A stretch of DNA of 64,000 nt, from the NCBI RefSeq assembly GCF_020400655.1, contig NZ_JAINRC010000007.1, positions 124,001 to 188,000 on the forward strand, read 5' to 3'. The notes under the pieces are model-generated. The model was not told where the DNA came from. It saw nothing but the letters and a program-made list of their open reading frames with translations, and made no database searches. Below, piece after piece: positions 33,677 through 43,916 of the stretch. Position numbers and translations under genes: made by a program. The stretch comes from Streptomyces spinosus. GTDB taxonomy: Bacteria; Actinomycetota; Actinomycetes; Streptomycetales; Streptomycetaceae. The first letter of the stretch is position 1, and every line of letters starts with the position of its first letter.

Positions 33677-35998
33677 ATGGCCTCACAGTCGGACAAGCGC
33701 TCACCGGTGGCCAGGAGATCCGTGCTCGGTACCGCGCTGGGCGGAGCCGCGGTGGCGGCACTGCCGGGGGCGGCGCACGCGGAACAGGCGGGGACGGCCG
33801 GGGACACCGGCACGGCGGTCGCCGGACGGCCGTGGCGGCTCAGCTCCGCCCTGGCCGACGACAGCGCCTGGGAGAGGTTCCTGCGCGGCCAGGATCTGCT
33901 GTGGAGCCGGCTGCCCGCCCTCTGGTACGAGGGCCCCTTCCTGGGCGACGGGCTGCTCGGCAGCATGATCTACCGGGAGCCGGACACCAACCGGATCCGG
34001 TTCACCGTCCAGCACGGCCGGGTCCAGGACCACCGGCCCGAGTTCGGCAGCGGCTGGGGCACCTGCCGGCTGCCGGTCGGACACCTCACCCTCGAACCGG
34101 CCGGCACCATCACCGCCGTGGACTGGCGGCTGAGCCTGTGGAACGCCGAGCTGACCGGCACCGTGACCACCACCGCGGGCACACTCACCCTGGCCGCCCT
34201 CATCCACGACGAGGTCCTGGCCGTCCGCGTGACGGCGGGCGACGGCGAGCGGGTCGCCTGGACCTTCCACCCCGAGGAGGCCGTCAGCCCCCGCAGGATC
34301 CAGGAGGCCCCGCCCGCCGGCTACACCGGCAACCCGCCCTGGACCACCCCGACCGCGGCCGACGGCACCGAGCAGGTGCTCCAGCCGCTCACCGGGGGCG
34401 GGCAGACCGCCACCGCCTACCGTCGCACCGGGGGCGAACTGCTGCTCAGCGTCGGCCACAGCTTCCCCTCCGCGACCGCCGCGGAGGCCGACTCGCTGCG
34501 CAACCTGCGGCGCGGGACGTCGTACGCGGTCCTCCGGCGGCGGCACGTGCGCTGGTGGCACGCCTTCTACCGCAAGAGCTTCGTGTCCTTCCCGGACCAG
34601 CGGTTGCAGAGCTTCTACTGGATCCAGCTCTACAAGGTCGCCTCCGCCAGCCGCGCGGGCGGGCCCGTCATGGCCACCAGCGGGCCCTGGCTGGAGCCGA
34701 CGCCCTGGCCGGCGGTCTGGTGGAACCTCAACGTCCAGCTGGAGTACTGGCTCATCCACGGCTCCAACCACCTGGAGCTCGACGCGCTCGCCGGCACCCT
34801 GCGGCAGAACCAGGAACAGCTCATCGCCAACGTGCCCGCCGCCTACCGCAAGGACAGCTCCGGGATCGGCCGCAGCTCCGACATGTTCGCCGACCGCTCC
34901 GTGGGCCGGCCGGGAACCGGCGCCGAGACGGGCGACCTCACCTGGGCGCTGCACAACGTGTGGCTGTCCTACCGGCACACCATGGACAAGTCCCTGCTGC
35001 GCGACACGATCTACCCGGTGCTGCGCCGGGCCGTCAACTACTACCTGCACTTCCTCACCCCGGGCAGCGACGGCAAGCTCCACCTGCCGAGCACGCTCTC
35101 ACCCGAGTACCCCGTCGTCCCGCCGCAGGACACCAACTACGACCTGGCGCTGATCCGCTGGGGCTGCCGGACGCTCCTCGAGTCGGCCGAACTGCTCGGC
35201 ATCAAGGACGAGTCGGCACCACGGTGGCAGGACGTGCTGGCCCGGCTCACGCCGTACCCGGTGGACGAGAACGGGTTCATGATCGGCGCCGACACCCCGT
35301 ACGCGCAGTCCCACCGGCACTACTCGCACATGCTGATGGTGTACCCGCTGTACCTGGTCAACTGGGACCAGGTGGAGAACCGCGAACTGATCATGAAGTC
35401 GGTGACCCACTGGCACGCGCTGACCGGCGCCCACCGCGGCTACAGCTACACCGGGGCGGCGTCGATCCACGCCATGACCGGCGACGGCGACACCGCGCTC
35501 GGCTATCTGCGGAAGTTCTTCGACCCCACGACCCGCTACCCGTGCCGGGCCAACACGCACTACACCGAGGCCGGTCCGGTGATCGAGACCCCGCTGTCCG
35601 CCGCGCAGTCGCTGCACGACATGTTCTGCCAGAGCTGGGGCGGCGTGATCCGCGTCTTCCCCGCCGTCCCCTCGGCCTGGGCGGACGTCACCCTGCACGA
35701 CTTCCGCACGCAGGGCGCCTTCCTGGTCAGCGCCGTCCGCAAGGCGGGCGTCACCCGGTTCGTCCGGGTCAGGAGCCTGGCGGGCGAACCGCTGAAGCTG
35801 CGGCACGGGCTGGGCGGAACCCTCACCGTGCTGCTGGACGACGGCTCCCCGGCGCACACCCGGGACCTCGGCGACGGCACCCTCGCCATCGACCTGCCCA
35901 AGGACCGCGAGGTGCTGGTCCACTCCGGGTCCCGTCCCGACCTGGTCATCGCTCCGGTGGCCGTCAGCGAACCCGGCCCGGCCTGGGGACTGCCCTGA
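33677..35998 (+). CDS. Secreted GH95 family alpha-L-fucosidase-like enzyme
   Basis: 773 aa. The N-terminus has twin arginines and a hydrophobic stretch (VARRSVLGTALGGAAVAAL), indicating Tat export. An N-terminal beta-sandwich (GDGLLGSMIYREPDTNRIRF) is followed by an (alpha/alpha)6 barrel (WYEGPFLGDG earlier; YWIQLYKVASASR, WNLNVQLEYWLIHGSNH, HRHYSHMLMVYPLYLVNWD). The layout matches GH95, which removes alpha-1,2-L-fucose or, in some members, L-galactose. It is followed by secreted GH97 and GH5 genes. Specificity cannot be read from sequence alone. Confidence 0.85.
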   Translation: MASQSDKRSPVARRSVLGTALGGAAVAALPGAAHAEQAGTAGDTGTAVAGRPWRLSSALADDSAWERFLRGQDLLWSRLPALWYEGPFLGDGLLGSMIYREPDTNRIRFTVQHGRVQDHRPEFGSGWGTCRLPVGHLTLEPAGTITAVDWRLSLWNAELTGTVTTTAGTLTLAALIHDEVLAVRVTAGDGERVAWTFHPEEAVSPRRIQEAPPAGYTGNPPWTTPTAADGTEQVLQPLTGGGQTATAYRRTGGELLLSVGHSFPSATAAEADSLRNLRRGTSYAVLRRRHVRWWHAFYRKSFVSFPDQRLQSFYWIQLYKVASASRAGGPVMATSGPWLEPTPWPAVWWNLNVQLEYWLIHGSNHLELDALAGTLRQNQEQLIANVPAAYRKDSSGIGRSSDMFADRSVGRPGTGAETGDLTWALHNVWLSYRHTMDKSLLRDTIYPVLRRAVNYYLHFLTPGSDGKLHLPSTLSPEYPVVPPQDTNYDLALIRWGCRTLLESAELLGIKDESAPRWQDVLARLTPYPVDENGFMIGADTPYAQSHRHYSHMLMVYPLYLVNWDQVENRELIMKSVTHWHALTGAHRGYSYTGAASIHAMTGDGDTALGYLRKFFDPTTRYPCRANTHYTEAGPVIETPLSAAQSLHDMFCQSWGGVIRVFPAVPSAWADVTLHDFRTQGAFLVSAVRKAGVTRFVRVRSLAGEPLKLRHGLGGTLTVLLDDGSPAHTRDLGDGTLAIDLPKDREVLVHSGSRPDLVIAPVAVSEPGPAWGLP

Positions 35999-36131
35999 GG
36001 CCTCTCGTCCGGATCACGCCGGGCTCCCGGGCCCCGGCACCGCGCCCTGATCCGGCCTGGTCCGAACAGAAGGCCCTCACGGCCCTCCCTGCCCCTCCCC
36101 CACCCCGACTCCTTCACCCGGGAGGATCCTC

Positions 36132-38051
36132 ATGGCGGTTCCGATCAGGACCGCGGTCGCCGCGCTGTGCGCCGGGCTGGCGGCCTCCCTTCTCAGCGGC
36201 GCGCCCGCGCGGGCCGGGCAGGACCCCGGCTCCTCCGCGCACGTCTGGACCGTGTCCGCGCCCGGACCCGGCGCGGCGGCCCGGGCGCCACGCGCCCGTC
36301 TGTCCCTGGACGGCACCACCGGCACCCTCGACCTGTCGGTGTCCCGCGGCGGGCGGACGGTCATCGATCCGTCCCCCGTCGGCATCCGCACCGAGCGGGC
36401 CGATCTCTCGCGGGGCCTGCGGTTCCTGCACCGCGCCGACCGGCCGGTCGACGAGCGGTACCGGACGACGTCCGGCAAACGGCTCGACCGGCGGTCCCTG
36501 ATGAACGAGACGCGGCTGTCGTTCGGCAACGCCGCGGGCGCCCGGTTCGACCTCGTCGTCCGTGCCGCCGCCGACGGTGTCGCCTACCGGTACGTACTGC
36601 CCGGCGGATACGGCGACGTGCTCGGCGAGACCTCCGCGTTCACGCTGCCGTCGGACGCGCGCGCGTGGCTCAGCCCCTACCGGGCGGACAACGAGGGCCA
36701 GTTCGCCGAGTACTCCGCCGGCACCGCGCCCACCGGCTCGTACTCGGACCAGGCACTGTTCGCGACCGACGGCGGCTACACGCTGCTCGCCGAGTCGGGC
36801 CTGACCGGGGCCTACTCCGGTGCCCGGCTCACGCACGACCAGGGCGGCGGCACGTACCGGGTCACGCTCGCCGACGAGCGCGTCCACGGCAGCGGGGGCC
36901 CGCTCGCCACACCGTGGCGGGCCATGGTCACCGGCAGCCTGGCCACCGTCACCCGGTCCACGTTCACCGACGACCTCGCTCCCGCCTCCCGGGTCGCCGA
37001 CACCTCGTGGATCCGGCCCGGCACCGCGCTGTGGACCTGGCTCGCCGGAGGCCGCGCGGCCGGCCAGAGCCTCACGGCGCAGAAGGCGTACGTCGACTAC
37101 GCCGCCGCGCGGCACTGGCCGTACGAGGCGGTCGACGCGGGCTGGTACTTCAAGAGCGACCAGTGGGACACCACCGACCCCGACTGGCCGACGAACAGCT
37201 GGCTGCCCCGGCTCACCGCGTACGCGCGGACCAAGGGCGTCGGCATCATCGTCTGGATCCACCAGCGCGACCTGGACACGCCCGAGGAACGCGCCCAGTG
37301 GCTGCCCACGCTGGAGCGGTGGGGCGTCAAGGGCGTCAAGATCGACTTCATGAACGCGGAGTCGCAGTCCATGCTCCAGTGGTACGACGCCGTCCTGGAG
37401 GAGACGGCAGCACACCACCTCATGGTCGACTTCCACGGCTCCACGGTCCCGAAGGGCATCCAGCGCACCTGGCCGCAGGTCATGACCATGGAGGGGGTCG
37501 GCGGCGAGGAGAAGCGCACCAACACGTCCGCCCACCTGACCACCCTGCCGTTCACGCGCAACGTCCTCGGCTCCATGGACTTCACCCCCGGCGGCTTCCA
37601 GCGCGCCGGCCAGCGCCCGGACTCCGACGCGGCCGAGGCCGGTCTCGCCGTCGCCTACGAGTCGGGGCTGCAGATGCTCGCCGGCAGCCCGGAGGCGTAC
37701 GACGCCCGGCCGCTCGCCCGGGACTTCCTCGCCCAACTGCCCGCCGCCTGGGACGACACCCGGCTGCTCGCGGGCGCACCCGGGCAGGAGGCGGTCCTCG
37801 CCCGGCGCGGCGGCGACCGCTGGTTCCTGGGCGGCGTGTACGCCGGTCCCGCGCGCAGGGCCGAGGTGCCGCTGGACGTCGGGCCCGGACGGTGGCTGGT
37901 CGAGACGGTCCGGGACGGCGCCGACGGACTGGTCCAGGACCGGCAGGTGATGCGCGGCGGCGACACGCTCGGCGTCGACGTCGTCGCGGGCGGCGGCTTC
38001 GCCGGGATCGCCTGCCGCTGGCACCCGGGGGTCACCACCTGCCGCCGCTGA
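36132..38051 (+). CDS. Secreted GH97 glycosidase, retaining alpha-galactosidase type
   Basis: 639 aa with a Sec signal (SLLSGAPARA). An N-terminal beta-supersandwich leads to a TIM barrel: WTWLAGGRAAGQS, YEAVDAGWYFK, GIIVWIHQRDLDT, and GVKGVKIDFMNAESQ. Asp405 in KIDFM is the position of the nucleophile in retaining GH97 enzymes; inverting alpha-glucosidase members have glycine there. I therefore predict retaining hydrolysis of alpha-galactosides. MTMEGVGGEEKR follows as the usual metal/acid region. GGGAGG precedes the ATG. It lies 133 bp after the GH95 gene and may be co-expressed. Confidence 0.88.
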   Translation: MAVPIRTAVAALCAGLAASLLSGAPARAGQDPGSSAHVWTVSAPGPGAAARAPRARLSLDGTTGTLDLSVSRGGRTVIDPSPVGIRTERADLSRGLRFLHRADRPVDERYRTTSGKRLDRRSLMNETRLSFGNAAGARFDLVVRAAADGVAYRYVLPGGYGDVLGETSAFTLPSDARAWLSPYRADNEGQFAEYSAGTAPTGSYSDQALFATDGGYTLLAESGLTGAYSGARLTHDQGGGTYRVTLADERVHGSGGPLATPWRAMVTGSLATVTRSTFTDDLAPASRVADTSWIRPGTALWTWLAGGRAAGQSLTAQKAYVDYAAARHWPYEAVDAGWYFKSDQWDTTDPDWPTNSWLPRLTAYARTKGVGIIVWIHQRDLDTPEERAQWLPTLERWGVKGVKIDFMNAESQSMLQWYDAVLEETAAHHLMVDFHGSTVPKGIQRTWPQVMTMEGVGGEEKRTNTSAHLTTLPFTRNVLGSMDFTPGGFQRAGQRPDSDAAEAGLAVAYESGLQMLAGSPEAYDARPLARDFLAQLPAAWDDTRLLAGAPGQEAVLARRGGDRWFLGGVYAGPARRAEVPLDVGPGRWLVETVRDGADGLVQDRQVMRGGDTLGVDVVAGGGFAGIACRWHPGVTTCRR

Positions 38052-38181
38052 GGCCGGCGCCGGCCGGCGCGGGTATGGACCTGCGCGGTCCTTCCCGGCA
38101 CGGTGGTGGGCACTCCGGCCGGGCGGTGCCATCGACCGGTCACCGCCCGGCTCCCCGCCTCCGACCCCAAGGGCTTCCCTC

Positions 38182-40107
38182 ATGCCGATGCCACCAGCCG
38201 CGCTGCGGCTCGCCGTCACCGCCGTGGGACTCCTCCTCACGGCCACCACCGGCACCACCGCCGCGGCCCCCGCCGCCGCGGCGCCCCCCAGCGCGCCCGC
38301 CCGGTTCGCCGCCGACACGCCGGACCAGGCCGCCTGGTCCGCGCCATTGTCGACCCGGGGCCGGTACGTCGTCGACGCGCACGGCGACCGCTTCCGGATG
38401 AAAGGCGCCAACTGGGACGGCGCGCAGGGCTCCTGGACCGGCAGCGGCAGCGCCGCCGACCCCGCCAACCACCACGCCGGACAGGACTCGCACGGCATAC
38501 CGCTGGGCCTTGACCGTGCACCCCTCACGCGACTGCTGGCCGACTTCCACCAGGTGGGCATCAACACCATCCGGCTGCCGTTCTCCGACGAGATGATCCA
38601 CAGCACGGCGCCCGTCCCCGACAGCGCGGTCGCGGCCAACCCCGCACTGCGCGGCAGGACGCCGCTGGAGGTCTACGACGCCGTGGTGGAGGCGCTCGCC
38701 CGAAGCGGTTTCGCCGTCGTGCTCAACAACCACACCAACACCTCACGGTGGTGCTGCGGCATCGACGGCAACGAGCGGTGGAACAGCGCGCAGACCACCG
38801 CGCAGTGGGCGGAGGACTGGGTCTTCATGGCCCGCCGCTACGCCTCCGTGCCCCGCGTGGTCGGCGCCGACCTGTACAACGAGGTACGGCGTGACGTGCT
38901 GGACGACCCCAACTGGGGCCTCGGGGACGACCACGACTGGTACAGCGCGGCCCGGCTCGCCGCCGACCGCATCCTCACCGAGGCGAACCCGCGCCTGCTC
39001 ATCGTGATCGAGGGCATCAACTGGACCGGTGTGCCTGTCGACGGACTCCCCCACGGCCGGCCGGTGCTCACCCCCGCGCGCACCCTCTCGCACACCCTCC
39101 TGGACGCCCGCAAACTCGTGTACTCCGCCCACTTCTACGGCTACACGGGCCCCCGCCACAGCGGCGCGACGGGCATCGGCGAGACCCACGACGCCCGCTA
39201 CCAGGACCTCTCCCGCGCCGAGCTGGCCGCGGCCCTGGACGACGAGGCGTTCTTCGTGGAGGAGACCGGCCGGCACTACACCGCACCCGTCTGGGTGAGC
39301 GAGTTCGGCATCGGCTCGGGCGAGACGAATCCGGCCGCCCGCGAATGGTTCGGCAATGTCACCGACTACTTCGCGGACCACGACGCCGACTTCGCGTTCT
39401 GGCCGCTGGTCGGCTTCGAGGGCCACGACGACTGGGCACTGCTGCGCTACGACACCGCGGGGCACCGCTCCGGCATCCTCGACCCCGGCGACTGGCGCGC
39501 CACCGCGTGGCAGCGCCTGATGTCCGCGCCGGGCGCGGCCGGTCCCGTGGCCCCCGTCCCGCTCTGGCGCATGCTGAGCACCGATCACGCAGACGCGGTG
39601 GCGTCGCCGCGGGTGCGCGCCACGGGAGACTGGGACCCGGGAGCGTACAAGGCGGCCTGCCCCGACGGTACGCGGCTGGCGGGGCTGAGCCACACCGGCG
39701 GGCGTGGCCTGTGCACCGACGCCGGGGCGGGAGAGCTGCGCGCCGGCGACGCCCGCCAGACGGTCGTCACCGACGAGCGGTACGTACCGGCCGGCGGGGA
39801 CTGGGCGTCCGGGTACACCAAGTACCAGTGCCCCGCCGGGGAGTTCCTCATCGGCTACAGCGTGCGGGGCGAGCGCGTCTCGGCGGCCCTGTGCGTCCCG
39901 GCACGGACCACGCTGCCGGGCTCCGGGCGCACGGTGTGGTTCGACCGGTCCGACAGCCGTCCAACCGACGGCGCCGGCGGGGACTTCGCGTACGGCGCCT
40001 ACAAGGGCCAGTGCGCGACGACCGAGTACGCCGCCGGGATCGCCTTCACCACCCGCGTGGGCAGCCGCCCCGGCCCCGCGGCCCTGCTGTGCCGCACCCT
40101 GCCCTGA
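38182..40107 (+). CDS. Secreted GH5 glycosidase with triple-repeat C-terminal domain
   Basis: 641 aa. After a Sec signal (residues 1-34), the GH5 barrel spans about 55-450: LSTRGRYVVDAHGDRFRMKG, VGINTIRLPFSDEM, acid/base Glu234 in LYNEVRRD, and nucleophile Glu374 in WVSEFGIGSG. The C-terminal 170 residues contain three repeats beginning GDW (482), GDW (539) and GDF (600), each with Y-K-x2-C and a later cysteine. GH5 covers cellulase, mannanase and related activities; the substrate is not clear. The repeat domain is probably a small disulfide-bonded binding module. Confidence 0.88.
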   Translation: MPMPPAALRLAVTAVGLLLTATTGTTAAAPAAAAPPSAPARFAADTPDQAAWSAPLSTRGRYVVDAHGDRFRMKGANWDGAQGSWTGSGSAADPANHHAGQDSHGIPLGLDRAPLTRLLADFHQVGINTIRLPFSDEMIHSTAPVPDSAVAANPALRGRTPLEVYDAVVEALARSGFAVVLNNHTNTSRWCCGIDGNERWNSAQTTAQWAEDWVFMARRYASVPRVVGADLYNEVRRDVLDDPNWGLGDDHDWYSAARLAADRILTEANPRLLIVIEGINWTGVPVDGLPHGRPVLTPARTLSHTLLDARKLVYSAHFYGYTGPRHSGATGIGETHDARYQDLSRAELAAALDDEAFFVEETGRHYTAPVWVSEFGIGSGETNPAAREWFGNVTDYFADHDADFAFWPLVGFEGHDDWALLRYDTAGHRSGILDPGDWRATAWQRLMSAPGAAGPVAPVPLWRMLSTDHADAVASPRVRATGDWDPGAYKAACPDGTRLAGLSHTGGRGLCTDAGAGELRAGDARQTVVTDERYVPAGGDWASGYTKYQCPAGEFLIGYSVRGERVSAALCVPARTTLPGSGRTVWFDRSDSRPTDGAGGDFAYGAYKGQCATTEYAAGIAFTTRVGSRPGPAALLCRTLP

Positions 40108-40164
40108 GCACCGGGGGCTCTCCGGCACGAGCCGGCCGCGCGGTCGGCGGGAACACCGGCGGCC

Positions 40165-41331
40165 TCAGTTCAGGGCCTCGCGGAGCCGGCGCAGGATCTC
40201 TCTCAGGATGCTCTCCGACGTCCCGAAGTTGAGCCGTACGAAGCCCTCTCCCTCCGCTCCGAACGTGCGGCCGTCGTTGAGCAGGACGCGGGCCTTCTCC
40301 AGGAAGAAGGCCCGCGGATCGGTGTCCAGTCCCAGCTCACGGCAGTCGAGCCAGGCGAGGAACGTCGCCTGCGGCGTCCGGTGGAGCACACCGGGCGGAA
40401 GCTCCTCGCGCACCAGCCGGGCGTTGCGCGCGAGGACCGTCCTCAGCTCCGCCAGCCAGGCGTCCCCGTCCCGCCAGGCGGCGAGGGTGGCCGCGACGCC
40501 GAAGGTGTTCGGCTCGCCGTACAGATGGGTGGGGTGCGCCAGCGCCTCGCGTACGCCGGCCGCGCCGACGTGGGCGACGGCGCAGCGCAGTCCCGGCACG
40601 TTGAACGCCTTGGTGGCCGAGGTCAGGGTGACCGTGCGCGCCGCCACCTCGGCCGAGAGGGAGGCGAACGGGAGGTGGCGGTGCGGGTCGTGCACGAGGT
40701 CGGAGTGGATCTCGTCCGCGACGACCAGCAGGCCGTGGCGCAGGGCGAGCCCTGCCAGCGTCTCCAGTTCCTCGCGGCGCAGCACGCGTCCCGTCGGGTT
40801 GTGCGGGTTGACGAGCAGCAGCACCCGCGCCGGCCGTTCCCGCAGTTCCCCCTCGAGCCGCTCGGTGTCGAACGTCCAGCCGTCGCCGTCCGGTGTGTAC
40901 GGCACCGGGTGGAGGCGCCGCCCCATGCTCGCGATCGTCTCCAGGAAAGGCGGGTAGGCCGGCGTGTGCACCACGACACCGTCGCCCGGCCGCGTGGCGG
41001 CGTTCAGTACGGCCTGGAGGCCCTGGTTGATGTCGGTGAACTCCCGTACGTGCGAGGCGTCGGGCAGCCAGCCGTGACGTGTCCGCATACGCTCGGCGAA
41101 GGCGGCCCGCAGGGGGTTGTGGACCGACCGTCCGTCCCAGGCGGGGTAGCCGAGGTCGTCGTCCACGCACCGCGCCAGGGCCGCGCGCACGACGGGAGCC
41201 GGTGGGAAGTCCGTCTCCGCGATCCACGCGGGCAGTACGTCCGGCTCGACGCCCCTCCACTTCGCTCCGGGCCGCCGGTACAGCGCGCGGACGTCCAGGT
41301 CGTCGAACACGGGGTGCCTCTCTGCCGCCAT
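40165..41331 (-). CDS. MalY/PatB-type PLP aminotransferase
   Basis: 388 aa, fold-type I PLP enzyme. MTPAYPPF-like and VNPHNPTGRVL, VVADEIHSDLV, and Lys241 in TSATKAFNVPGLR (Schiff base) match the MalY/PatB group, many of which are C-S beta-lyases that cleave cystathionine or cysteine conjugates. It ends the minus-strand run of a cysteine-synthase-like gene and an MFS gene (55 bp after the MFS stop), which suggests sulfur amino-acid metabolism. Some members are simple aminotransferases, so the reaction is not certain. The ribosome site is weak. Confidence 0.87.
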   Translation of the reverse strand: MAAERHPVFDDLDVRALYRRPGAKWRGVEPDVLPAWIAETDFPPAPVVRAALARCVDDDLGYPAWDGRSVHNPLRAAFAERMRTRHGWLPDASHVREFTDINQGLQAVLNAATRPGDGVVVHTPAYPPFLETIASMGRRLHPVPYTPDGDGWTFDTERLEGELRERPARVLLLVNPHNPTGRVLRREELETLAGLALRHGLLVVADEIHSDLVHDPHRHLPFASLSAEVAARTVTLTSATKAFNVPGLRCAVAHVGAAGVREALAHPTHLYGEPNTFGVAATLAAWRDGDAWLAELRTVLARNARLVREELPPGVLHRTPQATFLAWLDCRELGLDTDPRAFFLEKARVLLNDGRTFGAEGEGFVRLNFGTSESILREILRRLREALN

Positions 41332-41386
41332 CCGTCCATCCTGACGCCGGCGGGACGTGAAGGCACCCCCGGTGCCCGGCGACACC

Positions 41387-42628
41387 TCATCCGGTCACCG
41401 GTGCCGGCCGTACCGCGAGGTGTCCGCCGAGGTGCAGCCGGGTGACCAGTCCGGCGCACCCGAGGCCGGTCGCGGCCAGGGCCGCCCACGGCAGCCAGCG
41501 CACCCCGGTGTCGAACAGCGCGCCGACGGCGAGGTTGCCCAGGGAGATCGCGATGCCGGACGCGGTGTTGTAGGCGCCGTAGTACGTCGCGACGAGCCGG
41601 TCGCCCGCAAGCCGCACCACGGTGTCCATCTCGAAGGGGTACAGCAGTGCCCCGCCCCAGGCCAGCAGGACCGCGCACACCGTCAGCGCGCAGAGTCCGG
41701 CCGGCGCGCCGTACGAGCGGGGCAGCAGGGGCACGAACGCCACGCCCATGACCGCGAGCCCCCACACGACGGCCCGCGGTCCGGACAGGGTGCGTTGCGC
41801 CCACGCGGTCAGTTTGAGCTGGCCTGCCAGCGCGGCCAGCGCCGACGCGGCGAAGACCGCGCCGGTGACCCATCCGGTCCGCTCGCCGAAGAGCGCGCGG
41901 GCGTGCAGCGGGAGGGCGAGGTAGACCTGGAACGCCAGGACGTAGGAGCCGCTCATGGCGGCGGCGAAGAGCAGGAAGGGCCGGTTGGCGGCGACGGCGC
42001 GCCAGTCGGCGGCGACCGCCCGCCAGGCGGGCCCGGCGCCGCGGTCGGGCGTGGGCCGGGCGGGCAGGGCGCGGGACTGCAGCACGGCGAGGGCGCCGAA
42101 GATGACGGCCGCGACCGTGCACACCGCGCCGAAGTTCCAGGCCAGCAGGGCGAGCCCGGCGAGCGGGCCGACCAGGATGCCCGCCTGGTAGAAGACGTTG
42201 AAGGCGGCGAACGCCGCCACCCTGCGCTCCTCGCCGGCGTCCGCCGCGAGATACGCCCGGACGGCCGGGTTGAACAGCGCGCCCGCCAGGCCGGTCAGCG
42301 CCGACGCCACCACCAGGGCGGGGAGCGAGCCGGCGACCGCCAGCAGCCCGAAGGCGACCGCGCGCAGGGCGCATCCGGTCAGGATCATCGGCTTGCAGCC
42401 GTAGCGGTCGGCGAGGGTGCCGCCGACGAGGAACATGCCCTGCTGGGAGAGGTTGCGCACCCCCAGGACCAGGCCGACCGCCCAGGCGGCGAGGCCGAGG
42501 CCGTGGGCCAGGTGGTCGGCGAGGTAGGGCATGAGCATGTAGAAGCCCAGGTTGATGGCGAACTGGTTGACCATCAGCAGCCGGGCCGGCCGGTCGAAGG
42601 AGGCCAGGGGCAGGCGTGACCGCTTCAC
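41387..42628 (-). CDS. MFS transporter, 12 TM
   Basis: 413 aa with about 12 membrane helices and the motif [11 protein letters not shown] (motif A). It belongs to the DHA1-like group of proton-driven exporters. The GTG at 42628 overlaps the stop of the cysteine-synthase-like gene by 4 bp, so translation is coupled. It may export an amino acid or a thiol-derived product made by its neighbours; the substrate is unknown. Confidence 0.87.
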   Translation of the reverse strand: MKRSRLPLASFDRPARLLMVNQFAINLGFYMLMPYLADHLAHGLGLAAWAVGLVLGVRNLSQQGMFLVGGTLADRYGCKPMILTGCALRAVAFGLLAVAGSLPALVVASALTGLAGALFNPAVRAYLAADAGEERRVAAFAAFNVFYQAGILVGPLAGLALLAWNFGAVCTVAAVIFGALAVLQSRALPARPTPDRGAGPAWRAVAADWRAVAANRPFLLFAAAMSGSYVLAFQVYLALPLHARALFGERTGWVTGAVFAASALAALAGQLKLTAWAQRTLSGPRAVVWGLAVMGVAFVPLLPRSYGAPAGLCALTVCAVLLAWGGALLYPFEMDTVVRLAGDRLVATYYGAYNTASGIAISLGNLAVGALFDTGVRWLPWAALAATGLGCAGLVTRLHLGGHLAVRPAPVTG

Positions 42629-43800
42629 CGGGCGCCCGCCTTCGTCAGGTCACGCGCGAGCGGGTCACGGACCCGGCCGCACCGCGTCCACCGGGTCACC
42701 ACGCTCGCGTCCGGCTCGGTGATGTCGTCGGGCTCCGGCGGCGGTGTCCGCCCCAGGAGGCCGTGCTCGCGGCACCAGCCGTCGTCGTAGACCGTGTGCA
42801 GGTAGCGGTGCGGGCCGTCGGGGAAGACCGCGGCGATCCTCGTCCCGGCGGGGTACGTCCGCGCCGCCCACCCGGCCACCAGCGCCACCGCTCCGACGCT
42901 CCAGCCGCCGGAGGCGTAGTGCCGGCGGGCGAGTTGGCGGCAGGCCCAGACCGCCTCGGCCGGGGCCACCCAGTGGACCTCGGAGAAGGCCGCGTAAACG
43001 ACGTTGTCCGGGTGGATGCTGGAGCCGAGGCCGCGCATCAGCCGGGGTCCCGCCGGCTGGCCGAAGATCGCCGAGCCGACCGAGTCCACCCCGATCAGCG
43101 TCAGCCGGGGCAGGATCCCCCGCAGTGCGGCGGACACGCCGGCGGAGTGTCCGCCCGTGCCGACCGCCGTCACCAGCACGTCGACCCGGCCGAGTTGGGC
43201 GATCAGCTCGGCCGCGAGGGGCCGGTAGGAGGCGACGTTGTCGGGGTTGCGGTACTGGTCCGGACAGTAGGCGCCCGGCGTGCGGGCCAGCAGCTCGGCG
43301 ACGCACGCGCGGCGCGCCTCCTGCCAGCCGCCCTCGGGGTGCGGCGCGGCGACCTGGACGACGCGTGCGCCCCGCGCGGTCAGCAGGCGCGCCATGGCCG
43401 GTTCCATACCGGGGTCGGTCACGACGGTCACCGGGTGGCCGTAGGTCAGCCCGGCCAGGGCGAGGCCCAGGCCGAGCGTGCCGCTGGAGGACTCGATCAC
43501 CGGCGCGCCCGGCGCGAGGTCGCCGCGCCGGCGGGCCTCGCGGACCATGTGCAGGGCGGGCCGGTCCTTGATGCCGCCGGGGTTGGCGCCTTCCAGCTTG
43601 GCGTGGAAGCCGCGGCCGGGCGGGGCGAAGGGTTCGTCCACCCACAGGACCGGGGTGTCGCCGACCAGGTGGGCGGGGCGCCGGGCGGTCCGCAGGCGGG
43701 GGGTGCGGGTCCGGAAGGGTTCGGGCAGGGGTTCCGCGGGGAGTCCGGGGAGCGAACCGGGCAGGGCTTCGGGGAGGGATCCGGGCAGGGAGGGGTGCAT
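42625..43800 (-). CDS. Cysteine-synthase family PLP enzyme
   Basis: 391 aa, fold-type II PLP enzyme. The PLP Lys78 lies in [13 protein letters not shown]; the substrate loop [15 protein letters not shown] and the phosphate loop [10 protein letters not shown] are present. It is cytoplasmic. Unlike classic O-acetylserine sulfhydrylases it has a proline-rich N-terminus of repeated LPGSLP units (residues 4-27) and groups with secondary-metabolism cysteine synthases such as SbnA-like enzymes. AAGGAG precedes the ATG at 43800. It is coupled to the MFS gene and lies 116 bp after a secreted-protein gene on the same strand. Confidence 0.85.
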   Translation of the reverse strand: MHPSLPGSLPEALPGSLPGLPAEPLPEPFRTRTPRLRTARRPAHLVGDTPVLWVDEPFAPPGRGFHAKLEGANPGGIKDRPALHMVREARRRGDLAPGAPVIESSSGTLGLGLALAGLTYGHPVTVVTDPGMEPAMARLLTARGARVVQVAAPHPEGGWQEARRACVAELLARTPGAYCPDQYRNPDNVASYRPLAAELIAQLGRVDVLVTAVGTGGHSAGVSAALRGILPRLTLIGVDSVGSAIFGQPAGPRLMRGLGSSIHPDNVVYAAFSEVHWVAPAEAVWACRQLARRHYASGGWSVGAVALVAGWAARTYPAGTRIAAVFPDGPHRYLHTVYDDGWCREHGLLGRTPPPEPDDITEPDASVVTRWTRCGRVRDPLARDLTKAGAR

Positions 43801-43916
43801 GGCGTACGGCTCCTTCGCGCCCGGCGGCGGTGCGACGGGCGCTGTGCGAGTGGGGGGCGGCGCGCGAGGCACGCCCGGACCGCGCGGAGGCGGGTCGGGG
43901 GCGTGCGGACGCGGGC

